A DNA stretch of 64,000 bases from Sulfitobacter sp. HGT1 (GTDB taxonomy: Bacteria; Pseudomonadota; Alphaproteobacteria; Rhodobacterales; Rhodobacteraceae): contig NZ_BLWI01000001.1 in NCBI RefSeq assembly GCF_013282155.1, forward strand, positions 372,001 through 436,000, in the 5' to 3' direction. Of the stretch, positions 1-8,189 are shown piece after piece. The notes beneath the pieces are model-generated. The model ran no database searches. It saw nothing but the letters and a program-made list of their open reading frames with translations, and was not told the origin of the DNA. The position numbers were made by a program, and so were the translations under genes. Numbering within the stretch: position 1 is the stretch's first letter; every line of letters begins with the position of its first letter.

Positions 1-546
1 CTGATGTTGCTGTCGGCAGGGGAAATCCCGCGCGAACTGGCGGCAGGGCGCATCCACCTTGGGGTTACAGGCACCGACCTGATCGAGGAGAAACTGGCCC
101 TGTGGGATCAACTGGTCGTGCCCGTGGAAGAGCTTGCCTTTGGTCACGCCGATTTGATTGTCGCGGTTCCCGCGGCCTGGTCCGATGTGGATACGTTGGA
201 TGATCTGGATGCCGCTGCCGCCGCGTTTCGCGCCACACATGGGTTCCGTCTGCGCATTGCCACGAAATACCACCGCCTGGTGCGTGAATTCCTGCGCGGG
301 GCCGGGGTCGCGGACTATGCGCTGGTCGACAGCCAGGGGGCCACGGAAGGCACCGTGAAAAACGAAACGGCCGAGGCGATCGCAGATATTACCTCAAGCG
401 GCGAAACCTTGCGGGCCAACCATCTGAAAATCCTGTCGGACGGTTTGATCCTGAAATCGCAAGCGACACTTTGGCGCAGCCGCACGGCGGATATGGATGA
501 TAAAGAGCGCCGTACTCTTGCGGCTTTGCTAGAAAAACTAGCCTAG
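1..546 (+). CDS. hisG: ATP phosphoribosyltransferase catalytic subunit (short form), 5' truncated
   Basis: First enzyme of histidine biosynthesis; it condenses ATP with PRPP in the cytosol. The frame is open from base 1, so the N-terminal part (roughly 50 residues by family length) lies outside the window. Visible family features are the LSAGEIPRELAAGRIHLGVTG stretch near the start and the phosphate-binding segment around ATEGTVKNE with the following AEAIADITSSGETL. The protein ends soon after this, without the C-terminal regulatory domain of long HisG. It is therefore the short form, which in this family works with a HisZ subunit, probably encoded upstream outside the window. Recognition is secure; only the 5' end is missing. 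Confidence 0.95.
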   Translation: MMLLSAGEIPRELAAGRIHLGVTGTDLIEEKLALWDQLVVPVEELAFGHADLIVAVPAAWSDVDTLDDLDAAAAAFRATHGFRLRIATKYHRLVREFLRGAGVADYALVDSQGATEGTVKNETAEAIADITSSGETLRANHLKILSDGLILKSQATLWRSRTADMDDKERRTLAALLEKLA

Positions 547-555
547 ACCAAAGGC

Positions 556-590
556 CGCGCTTACGCGCGATTATATTATTTATTTTGCCT
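556..590 (+). terminator. Candidate terminator after hisG
   Basis: A short GC stem, CGCGC (556-560) with GCGCG (565-569) and loop TTAC, starts 10 bases after the hisG stop. It is followed by an AT-rich run (570-587). The stem is only 5 bp, so this is moderate evidence. A second set of inverted repeats follows at 582-650 and may serve the convergent gene. Confidence 0.45.
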
Positions 591-650
591 CCGGCGGGAG
601 TTTAGGGGGCAAAATGAAATATGAAGACCTACGCCTATTTTCATTTTGCC
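582..650. repeat. Three alternating inverted copies of ATTTTGCC/GGCAAAAT
   Basis: ATTTTGCC occurs at 582-589 and 643-650, and its reverse complement GGCAAAAT at 608-615. The middle copy can pair with either flank. With the first it gives an 11-bp arm (582-592 with 605-615, one G-T). With the last it gives about 13 bp (608-620 with 637-650, one bulge). It sits between the convergent hisG and DUF1489 genes and probably works as a bidirectional terminator region. Mutually exclusive pairing is seen in the sequence; function is inferred. Confidence 0.5.
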
Positions 651-696
651 AAATAAACTCAAATTCCGACAGCGCTGCATGGGGTGGCGATGAGGT

Positions 697-1128
697 TTAG
701 AGCACGCCGATTTCGGCCAGGGCGCGGTTTAATTCGACCGGCAGCGGTTCTTCCTCTTCGCGACCTTTTGGCAAATCGGCGGGTGCGTCGGCCGGGCTTA
801 GGTAGCGCCAGCCCTGGAAGGGGCGTTTGAGGCTGGATTGGACGCGCACGATCGTTGGGTCCATCACCACCGCACATCGGCGGATTCCGTCTTCTCCGAC
901 ATGTTCGTCCAGCCGGATAATTTTCTGCCGGCATTGAATGACACCTTTGATGACCCAGAAAACCGAGCCGCCATTCGTCAATTCGGCTTCGCGTTTCGGC
1001 CACATGCGGGTGACATGGCGGGGCTGGCCTTCTGGCGTTTGCGCGCGCTTTGTCTGCTGCCATGCTTCGAGGTCGTCGATATTTTCGGTGCCCACCGACA
1101 ATTTCAAGATGTTTACGTACTTATCCAC
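697..1128 (-). CDS. DUF1489 family protein
   Basis: A 143-residue protein matching the alphaproteobacterial DUF1489 family: N-terminal NILKLSVG, then GQPRHVTRMWPKREAEL, the conserved GGSVFWVIKGVIQCRQKI segment and a C-terminal PFQGWRYL region. No biochemical role is established for the family. The start is a GTG at 1128, chosen because GGAGG lies a few bases upstream. A longer frame reaches 1257 but has no ribosome site and would overlap nrdJ's start. It is convergent with hisG and divergent from nrdJ. No signal peptide or membrane segment is visible. Confidence 0.85.
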   Translation of the reverse strand: MDKYVNILKLSVGTENIDDLEAWQQTKRAQTPEGQPRHVTRMWPKREAELTNGGSVFWVIKGVIQCRQKIIRLDEHVGEDGIRRCAVVMDPTIVRVQSSLKRPFQGWRYLSPADAPADLPKGREEEEPLPVELNRALAEIGVL

Positions 1129-1250
1129 AGAATCCCTCCGGCTCACCACGACATAAGGTAGCGCATCTAAGACGGCCTTCAAACTGTTGTGCTTTGGCGC
1201 TTGTTTGAGGTAAGGTAGAATCCTTCCCAAAAAGCTCCGAGGAACCGAGT

Positions 1251-3533
1251 ATGTCACGATTCGCCACCCCTATCGCCGAACAGATCTGGGATATGAAATA
1301 CAGGTTCAAGGATGCCGGTGGCACGCCCAAGGACGTCACGGTCGAGGATACATGGCGGCGCATCGCGCGGGATCTGGCGCAGGTAGAAAAGCAGCCGGAT
1401 GTTTGGGAGAACACGTTTTTCGAAGCGTTGGAAGATTTCAAGTTTCTGCCGGCGGGTCGCATTACAGCGGGGGCGGGTACTGCGCGTCGCGTGACGTTGT
1501 TCAACTGTTTCGTCATGGGCACTGTACCTGACAGCATGGGCGGCATTTTCGACATGCTGAAAGAGGCCGCGCTGACCATGCAGCAAGGTGGCGGGATCGG
1601 GTATGATTTCTCGACAATCAGGCCCAAGGGTGCGGATGTGCTTGGGGTATCTGCCGATGCCTCGGGGCCGCTGTCGTTTATGGATGTGTGGGATGCGATG
1701 TGCCGCACGATCATGTCAGCCGGGTCGCGCCGTGGTGCGATGATGGCCACGATGCGCTGCGATCACCCCGATGTTGAGGCCTTTATCGCGGCCAAATCAG
1801 ACCCTGCCCGTTTGCGGATGTTCAATATGTCGGTTTTGATTACCGACCCGTTCATGGATGCGGTCAAGGCTGACAAAGCCTGGGATCTTGTGTTTGATGG
1901 CAAGGTTTACCGCACTGTTCAGGCGCGTGATCTGTGGAACCGGATCATGAAGGCCACGTATGAATTCGCTGAGCCCGGTGTGATCTTCATTGACCGGATC
2001 AACGCGGCGAACAACCTGAGCTATTGCGAGACCATCGCGGCAACCAACCCGTGCGGCGAGCAGCCTTTGCCGCCTTATGGGGCCTGCCTTTTGGGGTCGA
2101 TCAACATGGCGCGGATGGTTGCGGACCCGTTTGGCGAAGCGGCCCATCTGGATGTTGATGCCCTGGACAAGCTGGTCGCAACCGCTGTGCGGATGATGGA
2201 TAACGTCGTGGACGTATCGCAATTTCCGCTGGACGCGCAGCGGGCCGAAGCCAAAGCCAAGCGGCGGATCGGTCTGGGTGTCACCGGTTTGGCCGATGCG
2301 TTGTTGATGGTTGGCTTGCGCTATGGATCGGACGAGGCAGCCGCCCAGACCGAGGCCTGGTTGAAGGCGATTGCGCGGGCCGCATATCTGGCGTCGGTTG
2401 ATCTGGCCAAGGAAAAGGGTGCGTTTCCGTTGTTCGATGCTGAGGCCTATCTGGCCTCTGGCACCATGCAGCAGATGGACGATGACGTGCGCGATGCCAT
2501 CAAGGAAAACGGCATTCGCAACGCGTTGCTGACGTCGATCGCGCCTACGGGAACCATCAGTTTGTATGCGGGCAACGTCAGTTCCGGTATCGAACCGGTG
2601 TTTGCCTATGCCTACACCCGCAAGGTGTTGCAAAAAGACGGTAGCCGTACCGAAGAGGAAGTCGTTGATTACGCTGTTCAGATGTGGCGTGATTTGAAGG
2701 GCGATGCAGAATTGCCCGACTATTTTGTGAATGCGCAGACATTGGCCCCTCTGGACCACGTCAAGATGCAGGCCGCCGCCCAGAAATGGGTGGACAGCAG
2801 CATTTCCAAGACGATCAACTGCCCCGAAGACATCAGTTTTGACGCGTTCAAAGACGTGTATATGGCCGCATGGGATCAGGGCTGCAAAGGCTGCACCACC
2901 TATCGCCCCAATGATGTGACCGGATCCGTTCTGTCGGTATCCGAGAGCACCAACAGCGCCCCCGGCGAAACCGCAGCCCAGGCGATGCCGCAGGATGGAG
3001 GCGAGGTCGTTTACATGTCCGAGCCGCTGGACCGCCCGGAGGAGCTGGAAGGGTCGACCTATAAAATCAAATGGCCCGACAGCGAGCATGCGCTTTACAT
3101 CACGATCAACGATGTTGTTATCGGCGGTCATCGCCGCCCGTTCGAGGTCTTTATTAACTCGAAAAACATGGAGCATTTTGCCTGGACCGTCGCATTGACG
3201 CGCATGATCTCGGCAGTGTTCCGGCGTGGCGGGGATGTGTCCTTTGTTGTTGAAGAACTGAAGGCGGTGTTCGACCCAAGAGGCGGTGCATGGATGGGCG
3301 GCAAATACATCCCGTCAATGCTTGCCGCGATTGGTGGGGTGATCGAACAACACCTGATCTCGACCGGCTTTATCGCAGGCGAAGGGCAGGGGCTGAAATC
3401 AGACCCGAGCGCCCAAATCGTGGGCCTCAACGCGCCCCGCGGCAAAGCATGCAGCAGCTGCGGACAATACGATCTGCGCATGGTTGAGGGGTGCATGACC
3501 TGTGGCAGCTGCGGTCACAGTAAATGCGGGTAA
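1251..3533 (+). CDS. nrdJ: Adenosylcobalamin-dependent (class II) ribonucleotide reductase
   Basis: Reduces ribonucleotides to deoxyribonucleotides using the AdoCbl radical, independently of oxygen. The 760-residue protein has the alpha/beta barrel signature NPCGE with Asn266, thiyl Cys268 and Glu270. The partner cysteines Cys86 (LFNCFV) and Cys279 (YGACLLGS) form the redox pair; the 11-residue distance between 268 and 279 fits class II enzymes. After about residue 560 comes a C-terminal TSCPase-like domain, and the end is a cysteine-rich zinc-ribbon-like tail with paired CxxC motifs, where the shuttle cysteines are expected. The ATG start is preceded by GAGGA. No cobalamin riboswitch or NrdR box was recognised upstream. 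It is followed by a strong terminator, so it is probably monocistronic. Confidence 0.97.
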   Translation: MSRFATPIAEQIWDMKYRFKDAGGTPKDVTVEDTWRRIARDLAQVEKQPDVWENTFFEALEDFKFLPAGRITAGAGTARRVTLFNCFVMGTVPDSMGGIFDMLKEAALTMQQGGGIGYDFSTIRPKGADVLGVSADASGPLSFMDVWDAMCRTIMSAGSRRGAMMATMRCDHPDVEAFIAAKSDPARLRMFNMSVLITDPFMDAVKADKAWDLVFDGKVYRTVQARDLWNRIMKATYEFAEPGVIFIDRINAANNLSYCETIAATNPCGEQPLPPYGACLLGSINMARMVADPFGEAAHLDVDALDKLVATAVRMMDNVVDVSQFPLDAQRAEAKAKRRIGLGVTGLADALLMVGLRYGSDEAAAQTEAWLKAIARAAYLASVDLAKEKGAFPLFDAEAYLASGTMQQMDDDVRDAIKENGIRNALLTSIAPTGTISLYAGNVSSGIEPVFAYAYTRKVLQKDGSRTEEEVVDYAVQMWRDLKGDAELPDYFVNAQTLAPLDHVKMQAAAQKWVDSSISKTINCPEDISFDAFKDVYMAAWDQGCKGCTTYRPNDVTGSVLSVSESTNSAPGETAAQAMPQDGGEVVYMSEPLDRPEELEGSTYKIKWPDSEHALYITINDVVIGGHRRPFEVFINSKNMEHFAWTVALTRMISAVFRRGGDVSFVVEELKAVFDPRGGAWMGGKYIPSMLAAIGGVIEQHLISTGFIAGEGQGLKSDPSAQIVGLNAPRGKACSSCGQYDLRMVEGCMTCGSCGHSKCG

Positions 3534-3662
3534 TCTGTTAGATTGAAGTGGAAGCCGGAAAAAGGTGAAGCGTTCACAAAAGAAACATAAAAGCGTGCGC
3601 AAAACTTGATGTGAGCCTGAAGCTGGCTTCAAAGCACATTGAGATCTGATGTGATTAAACGG

Positions 3663-3691
3663 AAAAGGCGGAGCTCGATGCTCCGCCTTTT
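3663..3691 (+). terminator. Rho-independent terminator after nrdJ
   Basis: A perfect 12-bp stem AAAAGGCGGAGC (3663-3674) with GCTCCGCCTTTT (3680-3691), loop TCGAT. The descending arm ends in four T residues. It lies 130 bp after the nrdJ stop. Its symmetry would also let it stop transcription from the other side. Confidence 0.9.
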
Positions 3692-4065
3692 GTAATGTGC
3701 AGGGTTTGATTTTTTTCTCCCACGTCTCTCGACCGTTGAGGACCATGCACGCAAGGCAGCGTCGATCTCGTAGAGCGGGACAACGTTGCCGTACTCAACG
3801 CCGTGCAGTAAACACGGAACGATCCCGGCATTTTTCAATAGCGCTGCGGAACTCCGCCATCATATGCCTGAGGGTTCCTAAAGTATCCTCAATCTGAAGC
3901 CTGACGGCAAGCAAGCAAGCACCAGTTTCAGATTGTACACTAGGGCGGGGAGCGGCTGTTCGCTGCGTGCCGTTTGGGGGGCAGCGTTGTGGGGCGTAGC
4001 ACCGGGGGAGAGCGGGAGAATACCTTGGTATCGTGGAACGTCCCCTGCCATTTTTTGTCTTTTCC
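3692..4065. other. Gene-free stretch between nrdJ terminator and MAPEG gene
   Basis: About 370 bp without a credible gene. Short frames exist on both strands, but none has a recognisable product and ribosome site together. Composition is mixed, with a G-rich segment near 3940-4015. I see no tRNA, repeat array or insertion-sequence end. It may be decayed coding sequence. Confidence 0.5.
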
Positions 4066-4530
4066 CTACATTAGTAGGACGAAAAGTGCGTGCAGGGCCA
4101 TGTAGATGACGACCAGAGAACCGATGGTATAGAAGGTAGCCCGGACTTCGTGGGTCTGCCGTGTCGAATAAGCGACGAAATGTGCCGCGCGGGCCGCGAC
4201 GAACCCGTAAATCAGAAATTGCGCAAGGATGAGCGGGGGATTGGCCAGCACGAAGAGCAATCCGGCGATCCAGAATGCCGGGATGTTTTCGAGGTCATTC
4301 CGATGCATACGGCGTGAGCGATCAACATAGTCATTGACCTCAAGCTGGGAGGGGTCCGGGTTTCTATTGATCGGGCCGGCTTTTAGGTCTTCCGGGCTGG
4401 CAAGGCCTGAGTTGCTCCGAAGCATCCGGTAGACGGTCATCCATCCTTGCCCCATCACCTTTAGGACCAACAAGGCCGACGCAATGGCGTAGGTTACAAA
4501 GATCGGGTTCTCAAAGTTGATTGTCTGCAT
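4066..4530 (-). CDS. MAPEG family membrane protein (MGST1-like)
   Basis: A 154-residue four-helix membrane protein of the MAPEG superfamily, close to the microsomal glutathione S-transferase 1 type. The diagnostic segment RMHRNDLENIPAFW lies around residue 75, on the conserved loop and second helix. Hydrophobic helices fall at roughly 10-30, 85-105, 110-125 and 135-154. MGST1-type enzymes conjugate glutathione to lipophilic electrophiles or reduce lipid peroxides; the substrate here is unknown. GAGGGGA precedes the ATG at 4530. It is divergent from a TetR gene across an intergenic region with two palindromes, so repression by that regulator is likely. Confidence 0.88.
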   Translation of the reverse strand: MQTINFENPIFVTYAIASALLVLKVMGQGWMTVYRMLRSNSGLASPEDLKAGPINRNPDPSQLEVNDYVDRSRRMHRNDLENIPAFWIAGLLFVLANPPLILAQFLIYGFVAARAAHFVAYSTRQTHEVRATFYTIGSLVVIYMALHALFVLLM

Positions 4531-4593
4531 CGTTGAATTTCCCCTCGAGCCGTCCGGTCCACACCGTATGCCCTTTTAGTTAATGTCCATTTA

Positions 4594-4630
4594 CTTACCA
4601 ATGGTAAGTCTATATCCTACCATTGGTAAG
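4594..4630. promoter_or_regulatory. Paired TetR-type operators between MAPEG and TetR genes
   Basis: Two near-identical 15-bp palindromes: CTTACCAATGGTAAG (4594-4608) and CCTACCATTGGTAAG (4616-4630), centres 22 bp (two helical turns) apart. They lie in the divergent intergenic region, 26-62 bp before the TetR start and 64-100 bp before the MAPEG start. Size, symmetry and placement fit TetR dimers binding on the same DNA face. Sites are seen; the regulator assignment is inferred from adjacency. Confidence 0.8.
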
Positions 4631-4655
4631 CAGTCAACATTTTCAGGTATTCTGG

Positions 4656-5237
4656 ATGAAATCGGACGAGAAGATCCTCAAAGCCGCTCAGGCCCTTTTG
4701 GCCTCGGATGGGTTCGGGGCAGTCACTTTTGACGCGATCGCGCGCGCTCTGGGGGTGTCAAAACAGGCCGTGCTTTATTGGTATCCGTCCAAACAAGAGC
4801 TTCTTGCTGCAATGCTTGGCCCTTGGTTGGCAGCGGAGGCGGACGTCGCGGCGGCCGCCGTTGCCGGAAAAACCACGCCAAACGCTGCCATCTCGGCCTT
4901 TGTCGAGGCCGTGGCGGCGTTCCATTTGGGCGATTTGGATCGGTTCCGAATGATGTATCTGGCACCGCAGACCTTGAAGGCCGGTATGCAGGGCCCGCTG
5001 GAAACGGAAGCACTTGATCGGGTGCATGCCACGACGAACCGAATGTATGGCGCGCTGGCGGACCGCCTTGAAGGAGATCCGCTACGCGCTCGCCAGCATG
5101 CAGCATCAATCCATGCTGCGGTCTTGGGACTTGCTCTGATGTTTGGGCTCGCGGACGGAATCAAAGACCCGTTGAAACATTCGGAGAAGGATCTTATCGC
5201 CGCCCTTGTGGCGAGGATGACCGATCCCGAGCCGTGA
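4656..5237 (+). CDS. TetR/AcrR family transcriptional regulator
   Basis: A 193-residue regulator with an N-terminal TetR helix-turn-helix: ILKAAQALLASDGF, then AVTFDAIARALGVSKQAVLYWYPSKQELL (residues about 8-50). The C-terminal ligand-binding domain is all-helical and divergent. The ATG at 4656 is chosen because the protein then starts just ahead of the first helix; a TTG at 4623 would run into the operator. No strong Shine-Dalgarno is visible. The duplicated palindrome upstream suggests autoregulation and control of the divergent MAPEG gene, probably in response to a lipophilic or electrophilic compound (inference). Confidence 0.9.
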   Translation: MKSDEKILKAAQALLASDGFGAVTFDAIARALGVSKQAVLYWYPSKQELLAAMLGPWLAAEADVAAAAVAGKTTPNAAISAFVEAVAAFHLGDLDRFRMMYLAPQTLKAGMQGPLETEALDRVHATTNRMYGALADRLEGDPLRARQHAASIHAAVLGLALMFGLADGIKDPLKHSEKDLIAALVARMTDPEP

Positions 5238-5487
5238 AGCCTATGCAGATTGGGCTCTGAACTGCCGTTTGCTGCTGGAGCCACCAAGGTCCGCTTCGGG
5301 CCGTTCGTGTCGATCGACATCAAGGGCGGAAACCGGGTATTTGCTGCGCAGGCGAAAAGAACTCACACAGGGCTCCGGACCAGACAATCGCGGCATATGC
5401 TTCCGTGCCATTAGACTTGCGTTACAGATCAAGGGGCAAGGTGGCAGCGATCAAGTAAGACCATGATCAGAATTGTCTCACACCCTG

Positions 5488-6147
5488 CTAGCGCCTGCTG
5501 AGAGTTCTCATCATGAACAGAATCCAGATCGATGAGATTGCAGCCATGAAACACCAGATCGAAGTGAATGCATAGTCAGCGAAGGCGAAGCCAACGATGA
5601 CGGAAAGGGCAATAATCACCCCAAAAAACCGGATTTGTTTTTCAGACGAAGCGAGCAGAGGCAGGCAAACGATACTGGCGTAGGTGATCCGCATGACGCT
5701 GTACGGCGCGATGCCTTCCCAGATCAGTCTCGAGTTGTAGTCAATAGAGTACTTTACGACCCTAAGCGGCACCCACTCTGGGTTGAACAGCAAAGGCACG
5801 AAAAGAGATATCCCCAGAAGCAGCCCCAAGGCACTCAGCGCCAAAAAAGCCGTTTTTCGATTTCTGCGCGGTTCAATAAGAAAGGCTGCAAAAGGGACCA
5901 AGAACGGCCAGACGAGGTAGGCAAAAAACAAGAACCCCAAGGCATATATATGTGAGTGCGCAGAATCCGATTGCCCGATCTCGATCCAAAGACTGCCTTC
6001 CAAAATTTGTTGGATACCAAAAAAGAGAGGGAAAATTGCGAACCCCAGATACCGCCGGTCCGTCTTCAAGGCCGTGCTGATGGTATATGCGGCCACTGGT
6101 AGTAATAAAGCCGCTGTTGTGAAGCTGGCGGTCGCAGAAAAACACAT
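5488..6147 (-). CDS. DUF6629-like integral membrane protein
   Basis: A 219-residue hydrophobic protein beginning MCFSATASF, an N-terminal signature typical of DUF6629-type proteins. Six or seven transmembrane helices can be traced. A conserved-looking FPLFFGIQQILEGSLW segment lies in the second helix and loop, and WCFMAAISS near the C-terminus. The start at 6147 is preferred over one five codons upstream (6162) because GGGGA is correctly spaced and the family begins at MCFSA. Function is unknown. It is isolated from its neighbours by about 250 bp downstream and 450 bp upstream. Confidence 0.75.
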   Translation of the reverse strand: MCFSATASFTTAALLLPVAAYTISTALKTDRRYLGFAIFPLFFGIQQILEGSLWIEIGQSDSAHSHIYALGFLFFAYLVWPFLVPFAAFLIEPRRNRKTAFLALSALGLLLGISLFVPLLFNPEWVPLRVVKYSIDYNSRLIWEGIAPYSVMRITYASIVCLPLLASSEKQIRFFGVIIALSVIVGFAFADYAFTSIWCFMAAISSIWILFMMRTLSRR

Positions 6148-6605
6148 GCTTGATGTCCCCAAAGGCGTTGATCTTCAGCAGGTGCTCGAAACCCGTCGGC
6201 AAACCATGCCATGAGGGTAGCCCATCTTATTGAGCCATATCAAACCATTTCGAATGGCCTCTCTTTGGCCTTGGGCGTGATATATATGAACCGCTGTCGC
6301 GCGAAGGGACTGCTGAGGCTTGGATGGTGAGCTTCGATGCCTCGCTTGTGTCGTGAGTGACCACCCATTGTTGAACACAACGCATAGATACTCCGAGGTG
6401 GAGAAAATAGGCACTCGTTCGTGACGCGTTATCGAAACCAGTTTTTCAGGTAACAATCCAGACATTTTAAGATCCAAGAGAAGCTCGTCTTCAATCAACA
6501 TTTGGATGCAGGCAACTGATTATTTCGTCCGTGTTGATTTAGCTCAAGCCCCAGGGCAGCCAGGTCTCTTACGGTTAAAAAAGAGGTCATTAATTGGAGT
6601 TGAAG
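6148..6605. other. Region without a confident gene; possible relic reading frame
   Basis: About 450 bp. A minus-strand frame at 6175-6501 could encode about 108 residues. It starts MLIEDELLLDLKMSG, faintly like the beginning of a response-regulator receiver domain (usual form VEDEPLI.LDL), but the phosphoacceptor segment does not follow and the rest is not recognisable. The frame may be a decayed receiver protein or chance. It has no clear ribosome site. No repeats or RNA genes seen. Confidence 0.35.
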
Positions 6606-7061
6606 ATGGTTCTTTTGAAAACGGGGAGTTGGGTATTGGTTGCGGATGGCCAAAAAGCCCTTTTTCTACGCAACGACGGTGATACGAAAAACTATGATTT
6701 GCGCGTGGTCTGGCATCAGGAGACGGAAAATCCGCCCAGCATTGCTCAAGGCAGTGACCGCGCTGGTCGCGCAAACTCTGTTCCCGGAATGCGCCGCGCT
6801 GCATTGCAGGATACCGACTGGCACCAGTTGTCCGAAGACAACTATGTAAAAGAGATCGCAGAAATTCTTGACCGTGCCGCGCATGATGGCGCTTTTGACG
6901 AGATCGTGATCGTGGCACCGCCGAAGGCGCTTGGTGATCTACGGGTGGAAATCAACCCAAATGCCGTGAAGAAGGTGATCGCCGAAATACCAAAGACCCT
7001 GACAAATCATCCGATCGAGAAAATCGAAAGCCTGCTGAAGTCCGAGCTTGAAAGGATGTAA
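6606..7061 (+). CDS. Host attachment protein family (PF10116-like)
   Basis: A 151-residue cytosolic protein of the family named for an Agrobacterium protein required for attachment to host cells and related to bacterial eRF1-like folds. Features are the N-terminal WVLVADGQKALFLRN strand, then a central segment with an RAALQDTDWHQLSEDNYVKE motif. The family's DEIVIVAPPKALGDLR block follows, then IPKTLTNHPIEKIESLL at the C-terminus. The ATG at 6606 has GGAG six bases upstream; an upstream TTG would place that ribosome site inside the gene. The molecular role is not established. It stands alone on its strand. Confidence 0.85.
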   Translation: MVLLKTGSWVLVADGQKALFLRNDGDTKNYDLRVVWHQETENPPSIAQGSDRAGRANSVPGMRRAALQDTDWHQLSEDNYVKEIAEILDRAAHDGAFDEIVIVAPPKALGDLRVEINPNAVKKVIAEIPKTLTNHPIEKIESLLKSELERM

Positions 7062-7322
7062 AGGTGTTGCCAATGCAGTCTTGACGCATATTCGGTTGGA
7101 ACATTTCTCGGTCATCATGAACGGCAGGGTGCAGGCTCTCTGCATCTGCGCGCCTAGACCAGCACTCTCCGTTCAGGACCCGTGACCGACCAGCATCCGT
7201 TTGGCCTAGACATAAAGACGTTTGAATGGCTGACCTGAAAAACTAGCTATTTGTGAAGCAAGGGATGGGCGTTCCACACGACCCGCAGTTTGCATTTACC
7301 ATCCAACCGAAGGAGTTACACA

Positions 7323-7730
7323 TTGCTTAAGTTAAGAAGATTTATGTCCTTGTTGTTCGGCTTTCTGTTGACGATGAATCTGGGGCTATTGGCGACAAAC
7401 AGTGCAGCCCAAGACATTTTCCCGGAAAAGCACGGGCAAGTATTGGGCTATAACGATGTAAAGGAACTCACATCAGCAGGACCGCTAACGTTTCCGGGCC
7501 TCGGACGGTCAAACTACAGCGAAAATGGGTCCTACAGCTTTACTGACGAGACAAAATCGATCACTCGTTTCGGCGCATTTCATATCAGGGAAGATGGTAG
7601 GGTCTGTATCGACTTCTCCCAAAGTGAACGGCACCGCTGCGACACTTTCTTGCGGAAAGATGGTTTGGTCTTTCTGCTCACCGAAGAAGGTGATCGTTTC
7701 CCGGTATTCTTCACTCTAGGAGGACATTAG
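7323..7730 (+). CDS. Small secreted protein of unknown function
   Basis: A 135-residue protein with a signal peptide: a basic start (LKLRRF), a hydrophobic core and a likely cleavage after NSAAQ. The mature part has two cysteines in GRVCIDFSQSERHRCDTFL, probably a disulfide in the periplasm, and ends in a beta-rich GLVFLLTEEGDRFPVFF segment. The start is a TTG at 7323 because AAGGAG lies eight bases upstream; an ATG at 7344 inside the signal peptide is the alternative. The pattern of a short exported protein with a DGRVC...C core is common in Rhodobacterales hypothetical proteins, but I cannot name a family. No operon partner. Confidence 0.65.
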   Translation: MLKLRRFMSLLFGFLLTMNLGLLATNSAAQDIFPEKHGQVLGYNDVKELTSAGPLTFPGLGRSNYSENGSYSFTDETKSITRFGAFHIREDGRVCIDFSQSERHRCDTFLRKDGLVFLLTEEGDRFPVFFTLGGH

Positions 7731-7943
7731 GTCGGTTAATCTTCGTCGAAGAAGGTGAGTGCCGACGTAGGCATCCAAGTTTAGCGGGTTGCGAAAGCAT
7801 GCTTGATAATTCTCGAACTGCGGTATCGCCGCATCAGGCCCGTTTGTCCGCTGACCGATGCTTCATCCAACAAAATGCTGCAAAGCGAGGTGTTTCATCA
7901 ATTCCCGGCGTTCGGGTTGGATCGTTTCCCGCATGAAAAGGCG

Positions 7944-8189
7944 TCAGCCGATCCGCGTTTTCAGATAGGCGACCGCAAGCGCCAGAGTGGCGATTTTCGG
8001 ATAGTCGGTTTCAGGAATATCAACGCCAAGCCGTTTATGAAGCGCCGAAACCAAATTTAGAAAATCCATCGAGTCGAGTTCCAGATCGTCTTGCAGGTGA
8101 TCCCCGTCGCCAACGTCGCTTGGGGCGATGTCCGGCGCGATCTGGGTCAGTTCCTCAAGGATTGCTTTGCGAATGTCAGCGTCGGTCAT
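7944..8189 (-). CDS. Acyl carrier protein
   Basis: An 81-residue acidic protein with the ACP fold. The phosphopantetheine attachment site is the LELDSMDFLNL motif at Ser40, in the usual position. Its start overlaps the stop of the upstream E2 gene by ATGA, so it is co-translated with a 2-oxoacid dehydrogenase complex rather than with fatty-acid synthase genes. That makes it a dedicated carrier, not the housekeeping AcpP. Its cargo cannot be seen from sequence; the synthetase first in the operon could load it or make a precursor (inference). Confidence 0.9.
   Translation of the reverse strand: MTDADIRKAILEELTQIAPDIAPSDVGDGDHLQDDLELDSMDFLNLVSALHKRLGVDIPETDYPKIATLALAVAYLKTRIG

Noticed and set aside
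1129-1250. Cobalamin riboswitch or NrdR box before nrdJ
   Set aside because: The 122-bp region shows no B12-box-like segment and no tandem NrdR consensus; too short for a cobalamin aptamer.
1797-3176. A 459-codon minus-strand frame inside nrdJ
   Set aside because: Shadow of a well-supported gene; no motif or ribosome site.
5238-5487. Possible decayed mobile-element sequence after the TetR gene
   Set aside because: No terminal repeats, transposase motif or target duplication could be seen.
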